NCBI RefSeq assembly: GCF_009827515.1
Contig: NZ_WTYO01000001.1
Coordinates: forward strand, 62,001-126,000
Length of the DNA: 64,000 bases
Direction of reading: 5' to 3'
Source of the DNA: Pelagerythrobacter marinus
GTDB lineage: Bacteria > Pseudomonadota > Alphaproteobacteria > Sphingomonadales > Sphingomonadaceae
Under the pieces are notes generated by a model. That model was not told the DNA's origin and did no database searches. It was given only the letters and a program-made list of their open reading frames with translations. The first letter of the stretch is position 1. Each line of letters begins with the position of its first letter. Position numbers and translations under genes: made by a program. This document shows, one piece after another, positions 24,868-33,209 of this stretch.

Positions 24868-27800
24868 ATGAACCGTTACCTGTTCGCGACTACTGCGCTT
24901 GCCGCAGTCGCCACGCCGCTCGCCGCCCAGACCGTGATCTCGGACGAACGGACCGAGCCGGTGCGCACGTCGACGATCAAGGACGGATCGCCCGATTCGA
25001 TCCGCATCGACGAAGACGGCTCGGTCGTGGTCTCGGGGGGCACCGCGGTCACGATGGACAGCGATCACGCGGTCACCAACGAAGGCACGATCGAGATCAC
25101 CAATGCCGACGGCGCGACCGGCATCGCCGCCGAAGCGGGAACCAGCGGCGACATCGTCAACGCGGGCACGATCACGATCGACGAAACCTATACCGCGGAA
25201 GACATCGATAACGACGGCGATCCCGACGGACCGTTTGCCGTCGGCACCGGGCGCGCGGGCATCCGTACCCTGGGCGCCCACACCGGCAATATCGTGAACA
25301 GCGGCGACATCGTGGTCGAGGGCAACCAGTCGGCCGGCATCGTGCTGGGCGGCGCGCTGGCCGGCGATTTCACGCACGACGGCGAAACCACCGTCATCGG
25401 CACCGATTCGGTCGGCGTCCGCACGCAGGACATCGACGGCGACGTGCGCCTGGCGGGCAAGGTTACCGTGCGCGGCGAAGGCACCGTGGGCGCGCACTTC
25501 GACGGCGACGTCGACGGGGCGATGGTCGTCCAGGGGGAGATTTCGTCCAGCGGCTATCGCTATCCCTCGCCCCCGTCCGACGCGTCCAAGCTCGACGATG
25601 ACGACATGCTGCAGGGCGGGTCCGCACTCGTCGTCGAAGGCGACGTGACGGGCGGCATCGTCCTTGCCGCGGCGCCGAAGGACAGCGATTCGGGCAACGA
25701 CGACGAAGACGGCGACGGGATCGACGACGACAAGGAAGGCACGGCCAAGATCGTGTCCGCCGGCGAAGCGCCGGCCATGGTGATCGGCGCCGAGGACCGC
25801 GACATCGCGATCGGCCCCGTCGCGGCCAGCGGCAACGATTTCGGGCTGATCATCGAAGGCGAAGTCGGCGGCTCCGGCGTCTATGCCGATATCGACGGAA
25901 ACGGCCTGGTGATCGGCGGCCGCGGCGGCGCGGTCGATATTGCCAATGGCATGGCCATTTCCGGCACCGTCGCGGCCAAGGCGGTCGGCGCGGCGGAGGC
26001 GACCGCGCTGCGGATCGGGGCCGATGCGACCGTGCCCGAGATCTGCAATTCCGGCACGATCAACGCCAGCGCCGGCAAGGAAGAGGAATCGCGCGCGATC
26101 GCAGTGGTCGTGGACGAAGGCGGCAATGTCGACACGATCCGCAACAGCGGGACGATCAAGGCCGCCGTTTCGGGCGACGACGGCACCGCGATCGCGATCG
26201 TGGACCGCAGCGGCGGCGTTGCGCTGGTGGAAAACAGCGGGGCGATCTCGGCCAGCGGGGCGGACGAGGATTCGGACCGCAACATCGCGATCGACCTTTC
26301 TGCCAATACCACCGGCGCGACCGTGCGGCAGACCGAGGTCGCGGCGAACAAGGATGCCCCCTCGATCACCGGCGACGTACTGTTCGGCGGCGGCGACGAC
26401 AGCTTCGAGATCGCCGACGGCACGGTGGAAGGCAACGTGACTTTCGGTGCAGGCGACAACAGCCTCGCCCTGTCCGGCGACGCGGAGCAATCCGGCGCGG
26501 TCGTGTTCGGCGGCGGCGCCGACACGATGAGCCTGGCCGGCAAGTCGGCGTTCGACGGGTCGGTCGATTTCGGCGGCGGCGCCGACGAACTGACGCTGGC
26601 CGGCTCGGCGCGCTTCAGCGGCACGCTGACCAATGCGGCCAGCCTCGCGGTCCGGGTCGATGGCGGCACGCTCGCGCTTTCCCGCCCGACGGCGATCGCC
26701 TCGCTCGACATGGCCTCGGGCGCGATCCTCGACGTCACGCTGGACAAGGACGCGGGCGAGGGGACGCTGATCGACGTCGCCGGCACGGCCGCCTTCGACG
26801 ACGAGGCGAAGCTGCGCTTCCGCCTGGCCGACATCAACGATGCCGAAGGGCGCTATGTCGTCCTGACCGCCGGCGACTTGCAGGTGGGCGACGAACTGAC
26901 CGGCGACAGCTCGCTGCTGCCGTTCATGTACAAGGCGACGATCGACGCGGACGAGGCGGCCAACGAGCTGGCGGTGGAAATCGGCCGCAAGACCGTGAGC
27001 GAACTGGGGCTCAACCGGTCGCAGGCGGCAGCGTACGACGCGATCCTCGATGCCCTGGGCGGCGACGAGGAGATCGCCGGCGTCTTTCTCAACATCACCG
27101 AGGGCAATGCCTTCCGCGACACGGTGACGCTGATGCTGCCCGACCACGCCGGCGGCGCGTTCGAAGGGGTCAGCCTGGGCACCCGCACGATGGCGCGCTT
27201 CCTCGCCGATCCGCACGGGCCGATCGAACCGTCATCCAGGATCCACCTGATCTTCGATGCCGGCGGCTGGGGCTCGCAGAAGGACCAGGGCGAAACGGCC
27301 GCCTACGACCAGAGCGGCCTCGGCTTCGCCGCCGGTGCCGAGATCGCGACCGGGCTGGGCCGCTTCGGCGGCACGATCACATACCTGTGGAACCGCCACG
27401 ACACCGGCGACACGAGCGCGGTCCATTCGGGCACTTACGAGGTCGCGGCCCACTGGGTCGGCAAGTGGGGCGGCCTGCAGACTTTCGCCCGGGCCGGCAT
27501 CGGCATGGTCGATTTCGACGGCACGCGCCACTTCGACGCCAAGCTGGGCGAGGAGGTCGTCTCGCGCGATATCGAGCGCGAATGGGATGGCACCGTCACC
27601 AGCTTCATGGCCGGCGCATCGTTCGAAGGGGGCAGCCAGTTCTTCTTCTTCCGCCCGGCGGTAAGCGTCGATTACGTCCGGCTGAAGGAAGACGGATATA
27701 CCGATACCGGCGGCGAGGGGCTGAACCTGACCGTAGCCGAGCGCACCAGCGACGAGTTCGCCGTGAACGGCGGCCTGACGCTGGGGGTCGATTTCAAGGG

Positions 27801-28071
27801 CATGCGCGCGCGCGACCGGACATGGTTCCGGATCGAGGGCGAGGGCGGCTGGCGCGAGATCGTCGGCGGCTCGCTGGGCGACACGACCGCGCATTTCGAA
27901 GGTGGGGACCCGTTCACGCTCCAGGCGGAGCAGGGCGCCAACGGCTGGTTCGCCCGCCTGCGTGCGCTCGGCGGCGACGAAGCCTTCACCATCTCGGGTG
28001 AAGCCGGTGCCGAGGAACGTCATGATGATGTCGGCTTCACCCTGCGGGGCACGATCCGCATGGGATTCTGA
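24868..28071 (+). CDS. Autotransporter with beta-helical passenger (type Va secretion)
   Basis: A 1067-residue surface protein. The signal peptide covers residues 1-20 (MNRYLFATTALAAVATPLAA). The passenger, to about residue 780, is made of short repeating strands such as NEGTIEIT, NAGTITID and NSGDIVVEG, and later FGGGDDSFEIADG, FGAGDNSLALSG and FGGGADTMSLAG, as in a right-handed beta-helix. The autotransporter barrel occupies roughly 790-1067 and ends with RGTIRMGF, a terminal Phe. The passenger is Asp/Gly-rich, with acidic runs in its middle. GGAGG precedes the ATG. It has its own copy of the ECF-type motif, which suggests co-regulation with the sigma/FecR/receptor genes. No protease or lipase catalytic motif was recognised, so adhesion or a ligand-related surface role are only possibilities. 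Confidence 0.9.
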   Translation: MNRYLFATTALAAVATPLAAQTVISDERTEPVRTSTIKDGSPDSIRIDEDGSVVVSGGTAVTMDSDHAVTNEGTIEITNADGATGIAAEAGTSGDIVNAGTITIDETYTAEDIDNDGDPDGPFAVGTGRAGIRTLGAHTGNIVNSGDIVVEGNQSAGIVLGGALAGDFTHDGETTVIGTDSVGVRTQDIDGDVRLAGKVTVRGEGTVGAHFDGDVDGAMVVQGEISSSGYRYPSPPSDASKLDDDDMLQGGSALVVEGDVTGGIVLAAAPKDSDSGNDDEDGDGIDDDKEGTAKIVSAGEAPAMVIGAEDRDIAIGPVAASGNDFGLIIEGEVGGSGVYADIDGNGLVIGGRGGAVDIANGMAISGTVAAKAVGAAEATALRIGADATVPEICNSGTINASAGKEEESRAIAVVVDEGGNVDTIRNSGTIKAAVSGDDGTAIAIVDRSGGVALVENSGAISASGADEDSDRNIAIDLSANTTGATVRQTEVAANKDAPSITGDVLFGGGDDSFEIADGTVEGNVTFGAGDNSLALSGDAEQSGAVVFGGGADTMSLAGKSAFDGSVDFGGGADELTLAGSARFSGTLTNAASLAVRVDGGTLALSRPTAIASLDMASGAILDVTLDKDAGEGTLIDVAGTAAFDDEAKLRFRLADINDAEGRYVVLTAGDLQVGDELTGDSSLLPFMYKATIDADEAANELAVEIGRKTVSELGLNRSQAAAYDAILDALGGDEEIAGVFLNITEGNAFRDTVTLMLPDHAGGAFEGVSLGTRTMARFLADPHGPIEPSSRIHLIFDAGGWGSQKDQGETAAYDQSGLGFAAGAEIATGLGRFGGTITYLWNRHDTGDTSAVHSGTYEVAAHWVGKWGGLQTFARAGIGMVDFDGTRHFDAKLGEEVVSRDIEREWDGTVTSFMAGASFEGGSQFFFFRPAVSVDYVRLKEDGYTDTGGEGLNLTVAERTSDEFAVNGGLTLGVDFKGMRARDRTWFRIEGEGGWREIVGGSLGDTTAHFEGGDPFTLQAEQGANGWFARLRALGGDEAFTISGEAGAEERHDDVGFTLRGTIRMGF

Positions 28072-28081
28072 GGCCCCCCCA

Positions 28082-28146
28082 GCCCACGTTTGACGTGGGC
28101 CGGCCATGCCGTCCGGTCCCCTCCGGCCGGGCGGCATGGCCATCCT
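28082..28146 (+). terminator. Two stacked hairpins between convergent operons
   Basis: The first hairpin is GCCCACG-TTTGA-CGTGGGC (28082-28100). The second has perfect 10-base arms GGCCATGCCG (28102-28111) and CGGCATGGCC (28132-28141) and is followed by ATCCTTTTG. They lie just after the autotransporter stop and before the convergent hydrolase gene; the pair can probably stop transcription from the left and perhaps from both sides. Confidence 0.75.
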
Positions 28147-28204
28147 TTTGTCCGGGGGCGCCCCCGTTGCCGGGAGCGTCCCTTCTACCGGAACGTCGGA
28201 CCGG

Positions 28205-29215
28205 TCAGGCCTGGACCACTTCCTGTTCGATCTTGCCGAAGATCGAATGACCGGCCTCGTCCTCCATCCAGATCGCGACCTTGTCCCCCGGCGACATGAA
28301 CGGCGTCTTCGCCTCGCCCTGGGCGATCGTCTCGATCATGCGGATCTCGGCAATGCAGGAATAGCCCTTGCCGCCTTCGGACACCGGCTTGCCCGGATCG
28401 CCTTCGGGGCCCTGGTTGGACACTGTGCCCGAGCCGATGATCGCGCCCGCGCCCAGGTTGCGCGTCCTGGCCGCGTGGGCGACCAGCTCTGCCAGGCTGA
28501 AGGTCGCGTCCTGGCCGGCATCGGCGCGGCCGAAGGGCTGGCCGTTGTAATCCACCATCAGCGGACGATGAACCACGTTGCCCTGCCAGGCGTCGCCCAG
28601 CTCGTCCGGCGTCACCGCGACCGGGCTGAAGGCCGTCGCCGGCTTGGACTGGAAGAAGCCGAAGCCCTTGGCCAGCTCGCCCGGGATCAGCCCGCGCAGC
28701 GAAACGTCGTTGACCAGCATCAGCAGCTTGATGTGCCCGGCCGCGTCCTCGGCGGAAACGCCCATCGGCACGTCGTCGACGATGCAGGCGACTTCGCCTT
28801 CCATGTCGCAGCCCCACGCGGTGTCCTTCAGCGGGATGTCCGCCCGCGGGGGAAGGAAATCGTCGGAGCCGCCCTGGTACATCAGCGGATCGTGATAGAA
28901 GCTCTCGGGCACTTCGGCCCCGCGCGCCTTGCGCACCAGTTCGACGTGATTGATGTAGGCCGAACCGTCCGCCCACTGGTACGCGCGCGGCAGCGGCGAA
29001 TGGGCGTCGCGCTCGTGGAACCGCTCGCACGGGACCGCCTCGTGCTCCACATCGCGGTAGAGCACTTCGAGCTTGGGCGCGACTTCGGCCCAGTTGTCGA
29101 GCGCATATTGCATCGTCGGGGCGATATTGTCGGCCGCGCAGCAGCGGGTGATATCGCGCGAAACGACGACGAGCTTGCCGTCGCGGGTTCCGTCGTTGAG
29201 GCTTGCGAGCTTCAT
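28205..29215 (-). CDS. Fumarylacetoacetate hydrolase family protein
   Basis: A 336-residue FAH-fold hydrolase; in aromatic amino-acid catabolism the family splits fumarylacetoacetate into fumarate and acetoacetate. Metal-binding acidic residues appear in WGCDMEGEVACIVDDVP and VNDVSLRG. LGAGAIIGSGTVSNQGPEGD and the terminal MSPGDKVAIWMED are typical of the C-terminal FAH domain. The ATG at 29215 overlaps the stop of the isomerase gene upstream as ATGA. Pairing with a maleylacetoacetate isomerase strongly supports the fumarylacetoacetase role, though the homogentisate dioxygenase gene is not in the window. Confidence 0.9.
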   Translation of the reverse strand: MKLASLNDGTRDGKLVVVSRDITRCCAADNIAPTMQYALDNWAEVAPKLEVLYRDVEHEAVPCERFHERDAHSPLPRAYQWADGSAYINHVELVRKARGAEVPESFYHDPLMYQGGSDDFLPPRADIPLKDTAWGCDMEGEVACIVDDVPMGVSAEDAAGHIKLLMLVNDVSLRGLIPGELAKGFGFFQSKPATAFSPVAVTPDELGDAWQGNVVHRPLMVDYNGQPFGRADAGQDATFSLAELVAHAARTRNLGAGAIIGSGTVSNQGPEGDPGKPVSEGGKGYSCIAEIRMIETIAQGEAKTPFMSPGDKVAIWMEDEAGHSIFGKIEQEVVQA

Positions 29216-29862
29216 GTGTCCTGTCCCTTTTTCGGGTTGTCCGGCTGGTTGTCGGGATGGGCGCGCTGGAAGGGTTCGAGCGCGAGGCACGCCGCCTCGA
29301 TCCGCTCGATCCGCGGCATGGCCGACAGGTCGAGCGCGAAGCGGCGCGCGTTGTAGATCTGCGGGAGGAGGACGACCTCGAACAGGCCGGGGCCGTCGAA
29401 CAGGAAATCGCCGGTGCCGAGCTGCTCCAGCCGCGCCTCGACCGGGGCGAAGGTGCGCGAGAGCCAGTGCCGGTACCAGGTATCGACCTGTTCCTGCGAA
29501 GCGCCGAAATTGGCCTTCAGGTACTTGAGCACCTGGAGATTGTTCGGCGCGTGCGTTTCGGTCGCGATCGCATAGGCGAGCTCGCGCACGGTGAAACGCC
29601 GTTCGGTGTCGGCGGGCAGGAGGGGGCGCTGGGGATAGGCCTCGTCCAGCCATTCCAGCTGCGCCATCGACTGCGCCCGGTCGCGCCCGTCCGCCTCCAG
29701 CAGGGGCACGCTGGCGAAGGGGTTGCGTGCCTTGTAGGCATCGCCCGCCTGCTCGCCCGCCAGCAGGTTGACCGGCACGTACTCGTAATCGATCCGCTTC
29801 AGGTTGAGCGCGATCCGCAGGCGATAGCTGGTCGAGCTGCGATAGTATCCGTGGAGCTTCAT
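29212..29862 (-). CDS. maiA: Maleylacetoacetate isomerase
   Basis: A 216-residue zeta-class glutathione transferase. The N-terminal thioredoxin-like domain begins [19 protein letters not shown], whose SS motif after YYR is the zeta-class glutathione site. It continues with NPFASVPLLEADGR. The all-helical C-terminal domain ends RIEAACLALEPFQRAHPDNQ. It converts maleylacetoacetate to fumarylacetoacetate with glutathione as cofactor. The gene is coupled at both ends: TGATG with the acyl-CoA dehydrogenase upstream and ATGA with the hydrolase downstream. Confidence 0.93.
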   Translation of the reverse strand: MKLHGYYRSSTSYRLRIALNLKRIDYEYVPVNLLAGEQAGDAYKARNPFASVPLLEADGRDRAQSMAQLEWLDEAYPQRPLLPADTERRFTVRELAYAIATETHAPNNLQVLKYLKANFGASQEQVDTWYRHWLSRTFAPVEARLEQLGTGDFLFDGPGLFEVVLLPQIYNARRFALDLSAMPRIERIEAACLALEPFQRAHPDNQPDNPKKGQDT

Positions 29863-31046
29863 CAGAACGCCGCAATCCCCGTGATCGCCCGGCCGAGGAT
29901 CAGCGCGTGGACATCGTGCGTCCCCTCGTAGGTGTTGACCGTTTCCAGGTTCACCATGTGCCGGATCACCTGGTACTCGTCGGAAATGCCGTTGCCGCCG
30001 TGCATGTCGCGCGCGGCGCGGGCGATCTCCAGCGCCTTGCCGACATTGTTGCGCTTGACGATGGAAATCATCTCGGGCGCGAAGCGGCCTTCGTCCATCA
30101 GGCGGCCGACGCGCAGGCTGGCCTGGAGGCCGAGGGCGATCTCGCTGGTCATGTTGGCCAGCTTCAGCTGGTAAAGCTGCTTCGAGGCCAATGGCACGCC
30201 GAACTGGTGGCGATCGAGGCCGTACTGGCGCGCCGCCTCGAGGCAGAATTCCGCCGCGCCCATCGCGCCCCAGGAAATCCCGTAGCGCGCGCGGTTGAGG
30301 CAGCCGAACGGCCCCTTCAGCCCTTCGACGTCGGGCAGGAGCGCGTCGGCGCCGACCTTCACCTCGTCCATCACCACCATGCCGGTGGTCGATGCGCGCA
30401 GGCTCAGCTTCCCTTCGATCTTCGGCGCGGACAGCCCGGCCATGCCCTTTTCCAGCACGAAGCCGCGGATCGCGCCGCCATGGGCCTCGCTCTTGGCCCA
30501 GACGACGAAGACGTCGGCGAAGGGGGCGTTGGAAATCCAGGTCTTCGAGCCCGACAGCGAATAGCCGTCGCCGTCCTTCTTCGCATATGTCTTCATCGCG
30601 CCGGGATCGGAGCCGGCGTCGGGCTCGGTCAGGCCGAAGCAGCCGATCAGCTCGCCGCTGGCCAGGCCGGGCAGGTACTTGCGCCGCTGTTCCGGGGTGC
30701 CGTAGGCGTGGATCGGGTACATGACGAGGCTCGACTGGACCGAGGCCATCGAGCGATAGCCGGAATCGACCCGTTCGATCTCGCGCGCGATCAGGCCATA
30801 GGCGACATAGCCCGCGCCGGCGCCGCCGAATTCCTCGGGGATCGTCGCGCCCAGCAGGCCGGCCCGGCCCATCAGGGGGAAGAGCTCGGGCGCATCGGCC
30901 TCGTCCCGAAACGCCTGCTGCACGCGCGGCTGAAGCTCGCCCTGCGCGAAGCCGCGGGCGGCGTCGCGGATCATGCGTTCATCCTCGCTCAGCTGGCTGT
31001 CGAGGTCGAGCGGGTCCTGCCAGTTGAACGGCACCATTCCGGCCAT
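29862..31046 (-). CDS. Acyl-CoA dehydrogenase, glutaryl-CoA dehydrogenase type
   Basis: A 394-residue FAD enzyme. It begins [20 protein letters not shown], and has [38 protein letters not shown] and [15 protein letters not shown]. The C terminus has [20 protein letters not shown] with the catalytic Glu in YEGT. This combination is typical of glutaryl-CoA dehydrogenase, which makes crotonyl-CoA and CO2 from glutaryl-CoA in lysine and tryptophan breakdown. I chose the ATG at 31046 because AGGAGA lies before it; earlier in-frame starts add atypical sequence. Translationally coupled to maiA, so the three genes form one amino-acid catabolic operon. Confidence 0.9.
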   Translation of the reverse strand: MAGMVPFNWQDPLDLDSQLSEDERMIRDAARGFAQGELQPRVQQAFRDEADAPELFPLMGRAGLLGATIPEEFGGAGAGYVAYGLIAREIERVDSGYRSMASVQSSLVMYPIHAYGTPEQRRKYLPGLASGELIGCFGLTEPDAGSDPGAMKTYAKKDGDGYSLSGSKTWISNAPFADVFVVWAKSEAHGGAIRGFVLEKGMAGLSAPKIEGKLSLRASTTGMVVMDEVKVGADALLPDVEGLKGPFGCLNRARYGISWGAMGAAEFCLEAARQYGLDRHQFGVPLASKQLYQLKLANMTSEIALGLQASLRVGRLMDEGRFAPEMISIVKRNNVGKALEIARAARDMHGGNGISDEYQVIRHMVNLETVNTYEGTHDVHALILGRAITGIAAF

Positions 31047-31100
31047 GGTTTCTCCTGTAACTGTCTCCTCACCTTTTGCAGGCTTGGGCAAACACGACAA

Positions 31101-31121
31101 GCCCGCGCACCTTGCGCGGGC
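31101..31121 (-). terminator. Hairpin after the lone response regulator gene
   Basis: Perfect 8-base arms GCCCGCGC and GCGCGGGC enclose a 5-base loop, followed on the minus strand by TTGTCGTGTTTG. It lies about 70 bases beyond the stop of the response regulator and before the acyl-CoA dehydrogenase start. Confidence 0.6.
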
Positions 31122-31193
31122 GGCTGCGGCGAGGCTGCGTCGCGGAGAAATCCTTGGGGTGGCAAAAGCAACTGCCGCCGCCTGCCGGCCGCA

Positions 31194-31556
31194 TCAGTGG
31201 ACCGACAGCGCCTCGCGCACCTTGTCCAGCATGACAGTGGGCGGGCAGGGCTTCGCGCAGGCGATGGCCGAGGGGAAGCGCCGGCGCACCTCGTCCGGGC
31301 TGAACTGGCCCGAGTGGAAGATGACGGGAACGTCCTCCGCCATCAGGGTTTCGGCCAGCTTGAAGCTGTCGCCGTCTTCCAGGCGAACGTCGAGGATGGC
31401 GAGGTCGGGGCGCGATTTCTGCACCGCCAGCATGGCGGTCGAAATCTCGGAATGCGGGCCTTCGACCTCGAAGCCGGCTTCCTTCACCGTATCGCACAAG
31501 TCGAAAGCGACGATGAATTCGTCTTCGGCGACGAGAATACGAACATGATCAGACAT
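31194..31556 (-). CDS. Single-domain response regulator (CheY-like receiver)
   Basis: A 120-residue receiver domain with no output domain. The acidic pair is in ILVAEDEFIV, the phosphorylatable Asp in LAILDVRLEDG near residue 56, a Ser in VIFHSGQ at the position of the conserved Thr/Ser, and the Lys in CAKPCPP. All residues required for phosphorylation are present. No histidine kinase lies nearby, so it probably acts in a phosphorelay with unlinked partners or binds a target protein directly. It is a stand-alone gene between two terminators, with an A/T-rich promoter region holding a 16-base palindrome. Confidence 0.92.
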   Translation of the reverse strand: MSDHVRILVAEDEFIVAFDLCDTVKEAGFEVEGPHSEISTAMLAVQKSRPDLAILDVRLEDGDSFKLAETLMAEDVPVIFHSGQFSPDEVRRRFPSAIACAKPCPPTVMLDKVREALSVH

Positions 31557-31582
31557 GGCGAACCTGTTGAAATTACGATTAC

Positions 31583-31598
31583 ATTTAATCGATTAAAT
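31583..31598. promoter_or_regulatory. Perfect 16-base A/T-rich palindrome before the response regulator
   Basis: ATTTAATCGATTAAAT is its own reverse complement and lies 27 bases upstream of the start at 31556. The local sequence is strongly A/T-rich, unlike the surrounding DNA, so it probably combines promoter elements with an operator for a dimeric regulator. Confidence 0.5.
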
Positions 31599-31605
31599 CT
31601 CAGAC

Positions 31606-31637
31606 AGGCAAAATGTTCCCGGGATTGCCCGGGAACA
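31606..31637 (-). terminator. Intrinsic terminator of the OmpA / helix-hairpin-helix cluster
   Basis: Perfect 10-base arms TGTTCCCGGG (31614-31623) and CCCGGGAACA (31628-31637) enclose an ATTG loop. On the minus strand the hairpin is followed directly by TTTTGCC, the best-formed terminator in the window, four bases after the stop of the helix-hairpin-helix gene. Confidence 0.85.
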
Positions 31638-31641
31638 CGGC

Positions 31642-32292
31642 TCACAGCTTGCCGAACTTGTCTTCGTAACCGCGCATGTCGCCGGCGGAAAGTAGCCGCG
31701 CCTGCTCGACCCAGTTGTCGCGCCGGATGCGGCCCTGGAACCGGCCCAGCTGCGCATCGACGCGGTCGATCTCGGCATCGTCCCACGCCGCGATCTGGGC
31801 CAGGCCGGTGACGCCGAGCGAGCGCAGAAGCTCGTCCAGCTTGCGGCCGACGCCCTTGATCCGGGTGAGATCGTCCGCGCCCGCTGCGGTGGTGGTCGCG
31901 GTGTCGGGGGTCGCGGTGCCGGCGGGGGCCGCGGGTTTCGCTTCAGGGGCCGGAGCGGGCGGCGGCGGGGCGCTGCTTCCGGCGGCGGGGGCTTCCTCGG
32001 CCGCGTCGGGCGCGGCTTTCGCCTGCTGTGCCTCGACCGCGGCGGCGACCGCCGTGCCGGTTCCGGCGACGCCCGGCGGAACCACCGGGGGCTGGGCCGC
32101 CGCGGCGGGCGGGGCGTCGATGAGCGCCTGGTTGCGCGCGGCGGGCGCGGCCCCTTCGTCGAGCACGTCCGCCCCGCTGCGATCGACCACGCGGGCGCTG
32201 CGCCCGGGCCGGAAGATCCACCAGGCCACGACGATGCCCAGCAAGAGCGCCGCGACGAAAAGCGGCCACCAGGTCTGCACAATCTGCATCAT
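31642..32292 (-). CDS. Membrane-anchored helix-hairpin-helix protein
   Basis: A 216-residue protein in three parts. Residues 1-25 form one membrane helix (WWPLFVAALLLGIVVAWWIF). The middle (about 30-140) is low-complexity Ala/Pro/Glu. The last 75 residues form a helix-hairpin-helix fold, with LTRIKGVGRKLDELLRSLGV and QIAAWDDAEIDRVDAQLGRF. This C-terminal domain resembles the extra domain at the end of many alphaproteobacterial NuoE proteins and DUF4332-type proteins; binding to nucleic acid or protein is possible but unproven. GGGAGAA precedes the start, taken as the first of two ATGs. It is the last gene of a three-gene cluster. Confidence 0.82.
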   Translation of the reverse strand: MMQIVQTWWPLFVAALLLGIVVAWWIFRPGRSARVVDRSGADVLDEGAAPAARNQALIDAPPAAAAQPPVVPPGVAGTGTAVAAAVEAQQAKAAPDAAEEAPAAGSSAPPPPAPAPEAKPAAPAGTATPDTATTTAAGADDLTRIKGVGRKLDELLRSLGVTGLAQIAAWDDAEIDRVDAQLGRFQGRIRRDNWVEQARLLSAGDMRGYEDKFGKL

Positions 32293-32296
32293 GCGA

Positions 32297-32404
32297 TCAT
32301 TCTCCCATGTCCCTCGATACCCGGCCCCACAGCAGCCAGCCGACCCCCAGGCCGAGAGCATATGTGACCAGCAGCATCACCATCAGTTCGAACCAGATCG
32401 CCAT
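32297..32404 (-). CDS. Small membrane protein of 35 residues
   Basis: A short open frame with one strongly hydrophobic segment (FELMVMLLVTYALGLGVGWL) and a charged C-terminal end (RVSRDMGE). Its ATG overlaps the stop of the OmpA-family gene as TGATG and its stop lies four bases before the start of the helix-hairpin-helix gene, so it fits exactly between them. The fit of both junctions and the amphipathic, membrane-like composition support a real gene. The function is unknown. It could assist the assembly of the neighbouring envelope proteins. Confidence 0.65.
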   Translation of the reverse strand: MAIWFELMVMLLVTYALGLGVGWLLWGRVSRDMGE

Positions 32405-33144
32405 CAGCGCGCCCCCGGGACATCGACCGGCGCGATTTCCAGCGGCTCGGTCGCGATGACGGAAAACTCGATCCGGCGGTTGGCCGGGTCGGCAGGCGCG
32501 AGCCCTTCCACCGGCTCGCTGGAACCGACGCCCCGCGCGCGCAGCCCGTCGCCCGGGATGCCGCGCGCGATCAGCGCCTGGCGAACCGCCTCGGCCCGTT
32601 CGCGCGAAAGCGCAAGGTTGCCCGGCTCGGTCCCGGAACTGTCGGTATGGCCGGTGATCGCGATGATGCTGCCCAGGCACGGGCGCAGCGCGGCGGCGAC
32701 TTCGTCGAGCAATTGCTGGCTCGCCCGATCGATTGTGCTGCGCGACTGTTCGAACCGCACCGTCCGGGCGCGCAGCAGTGCATCGACGTCTTCCTGGCAA
32801 TGCATCGGGGTATATTCGATCCCCTCGACCTGGGCCCGCGCCTCGCCGTCGGCCCAGCGCACCCCGCCGATCCCGGGAATGTCCGCGACCGCGCGGGCGA
32901 CCTCGGCCCGCGTTCCTTCGTCCAGCCCGCCCCGGCTTTCCAGCACCGGGTGGCGCGAGGGCCAGCCCGAAGGCGATGTGAAACGGGCGGTCACGCCGGT
33001 CCCGCCGTTCCGGGCGATCGCCGCGGCCGCCTGCCGTTCCAGGCCCGCCTGGATCTCGTGGGCCGACATCGTCGCCCCGGCGAGCGCCATGGCGGCGGTT
33101 GCCAGCGCGCCGGCGACAATGGCGATGATCGGGCGAAACGGCAT
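32404..33144 (-). CDS. OmpA-family protein with BON-like N-terminal domain
   Basis: A 246-residue envelope protein. It begins with a signal or anchor helix (IIAIVAGALATAAMALAGAT). A region around residues 40-105 resembles a BON domain (GVTARF...TRAEVARAVADIPGIGGVRW). The OmpA C-terminal peptidoglycan-binding domain, about 125-235, has ITGHTDSSGTEPGNLALSRE, RAEAVRQALIARG and the closing NRRIEFSVI. Asp and Arg residues that hold diaminopimelate in this family are present. It is the first gene of a three-gene cluster. The BON-OmpA order recalls mycobacterial ArfA; this is a layout resemblance only. Confidence 0.86.
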   Translation of the reverse strand: MPFRPIIAIVAGALATAAMALAGATMSAHEIQAGLERQAAAAIARNGGTGVTARFTSPSGWPSRHPVLESRGGLDEGTRAEVARAVADIPGIGGVRWADGEARAQVEGIEYTPMHCQEDVDALLRARTVRFEQSRSTIDRASQQLLDEVAAALRPCLGSIIAITGHTDSSGTEPGNLALSRERAEAVRQALIARGIPGDGLRARGVGSSEPVEGLAPADPANRRIEFSVIATEPLEIAPVDVPGAR

Positions 33145-33209
33145 CGTTCCAGTGCCTTAATCACTGCCCGCCGCCGGCGCAATCGCGGCCGTGCCGCGCA
33201 CCTGCCCGG

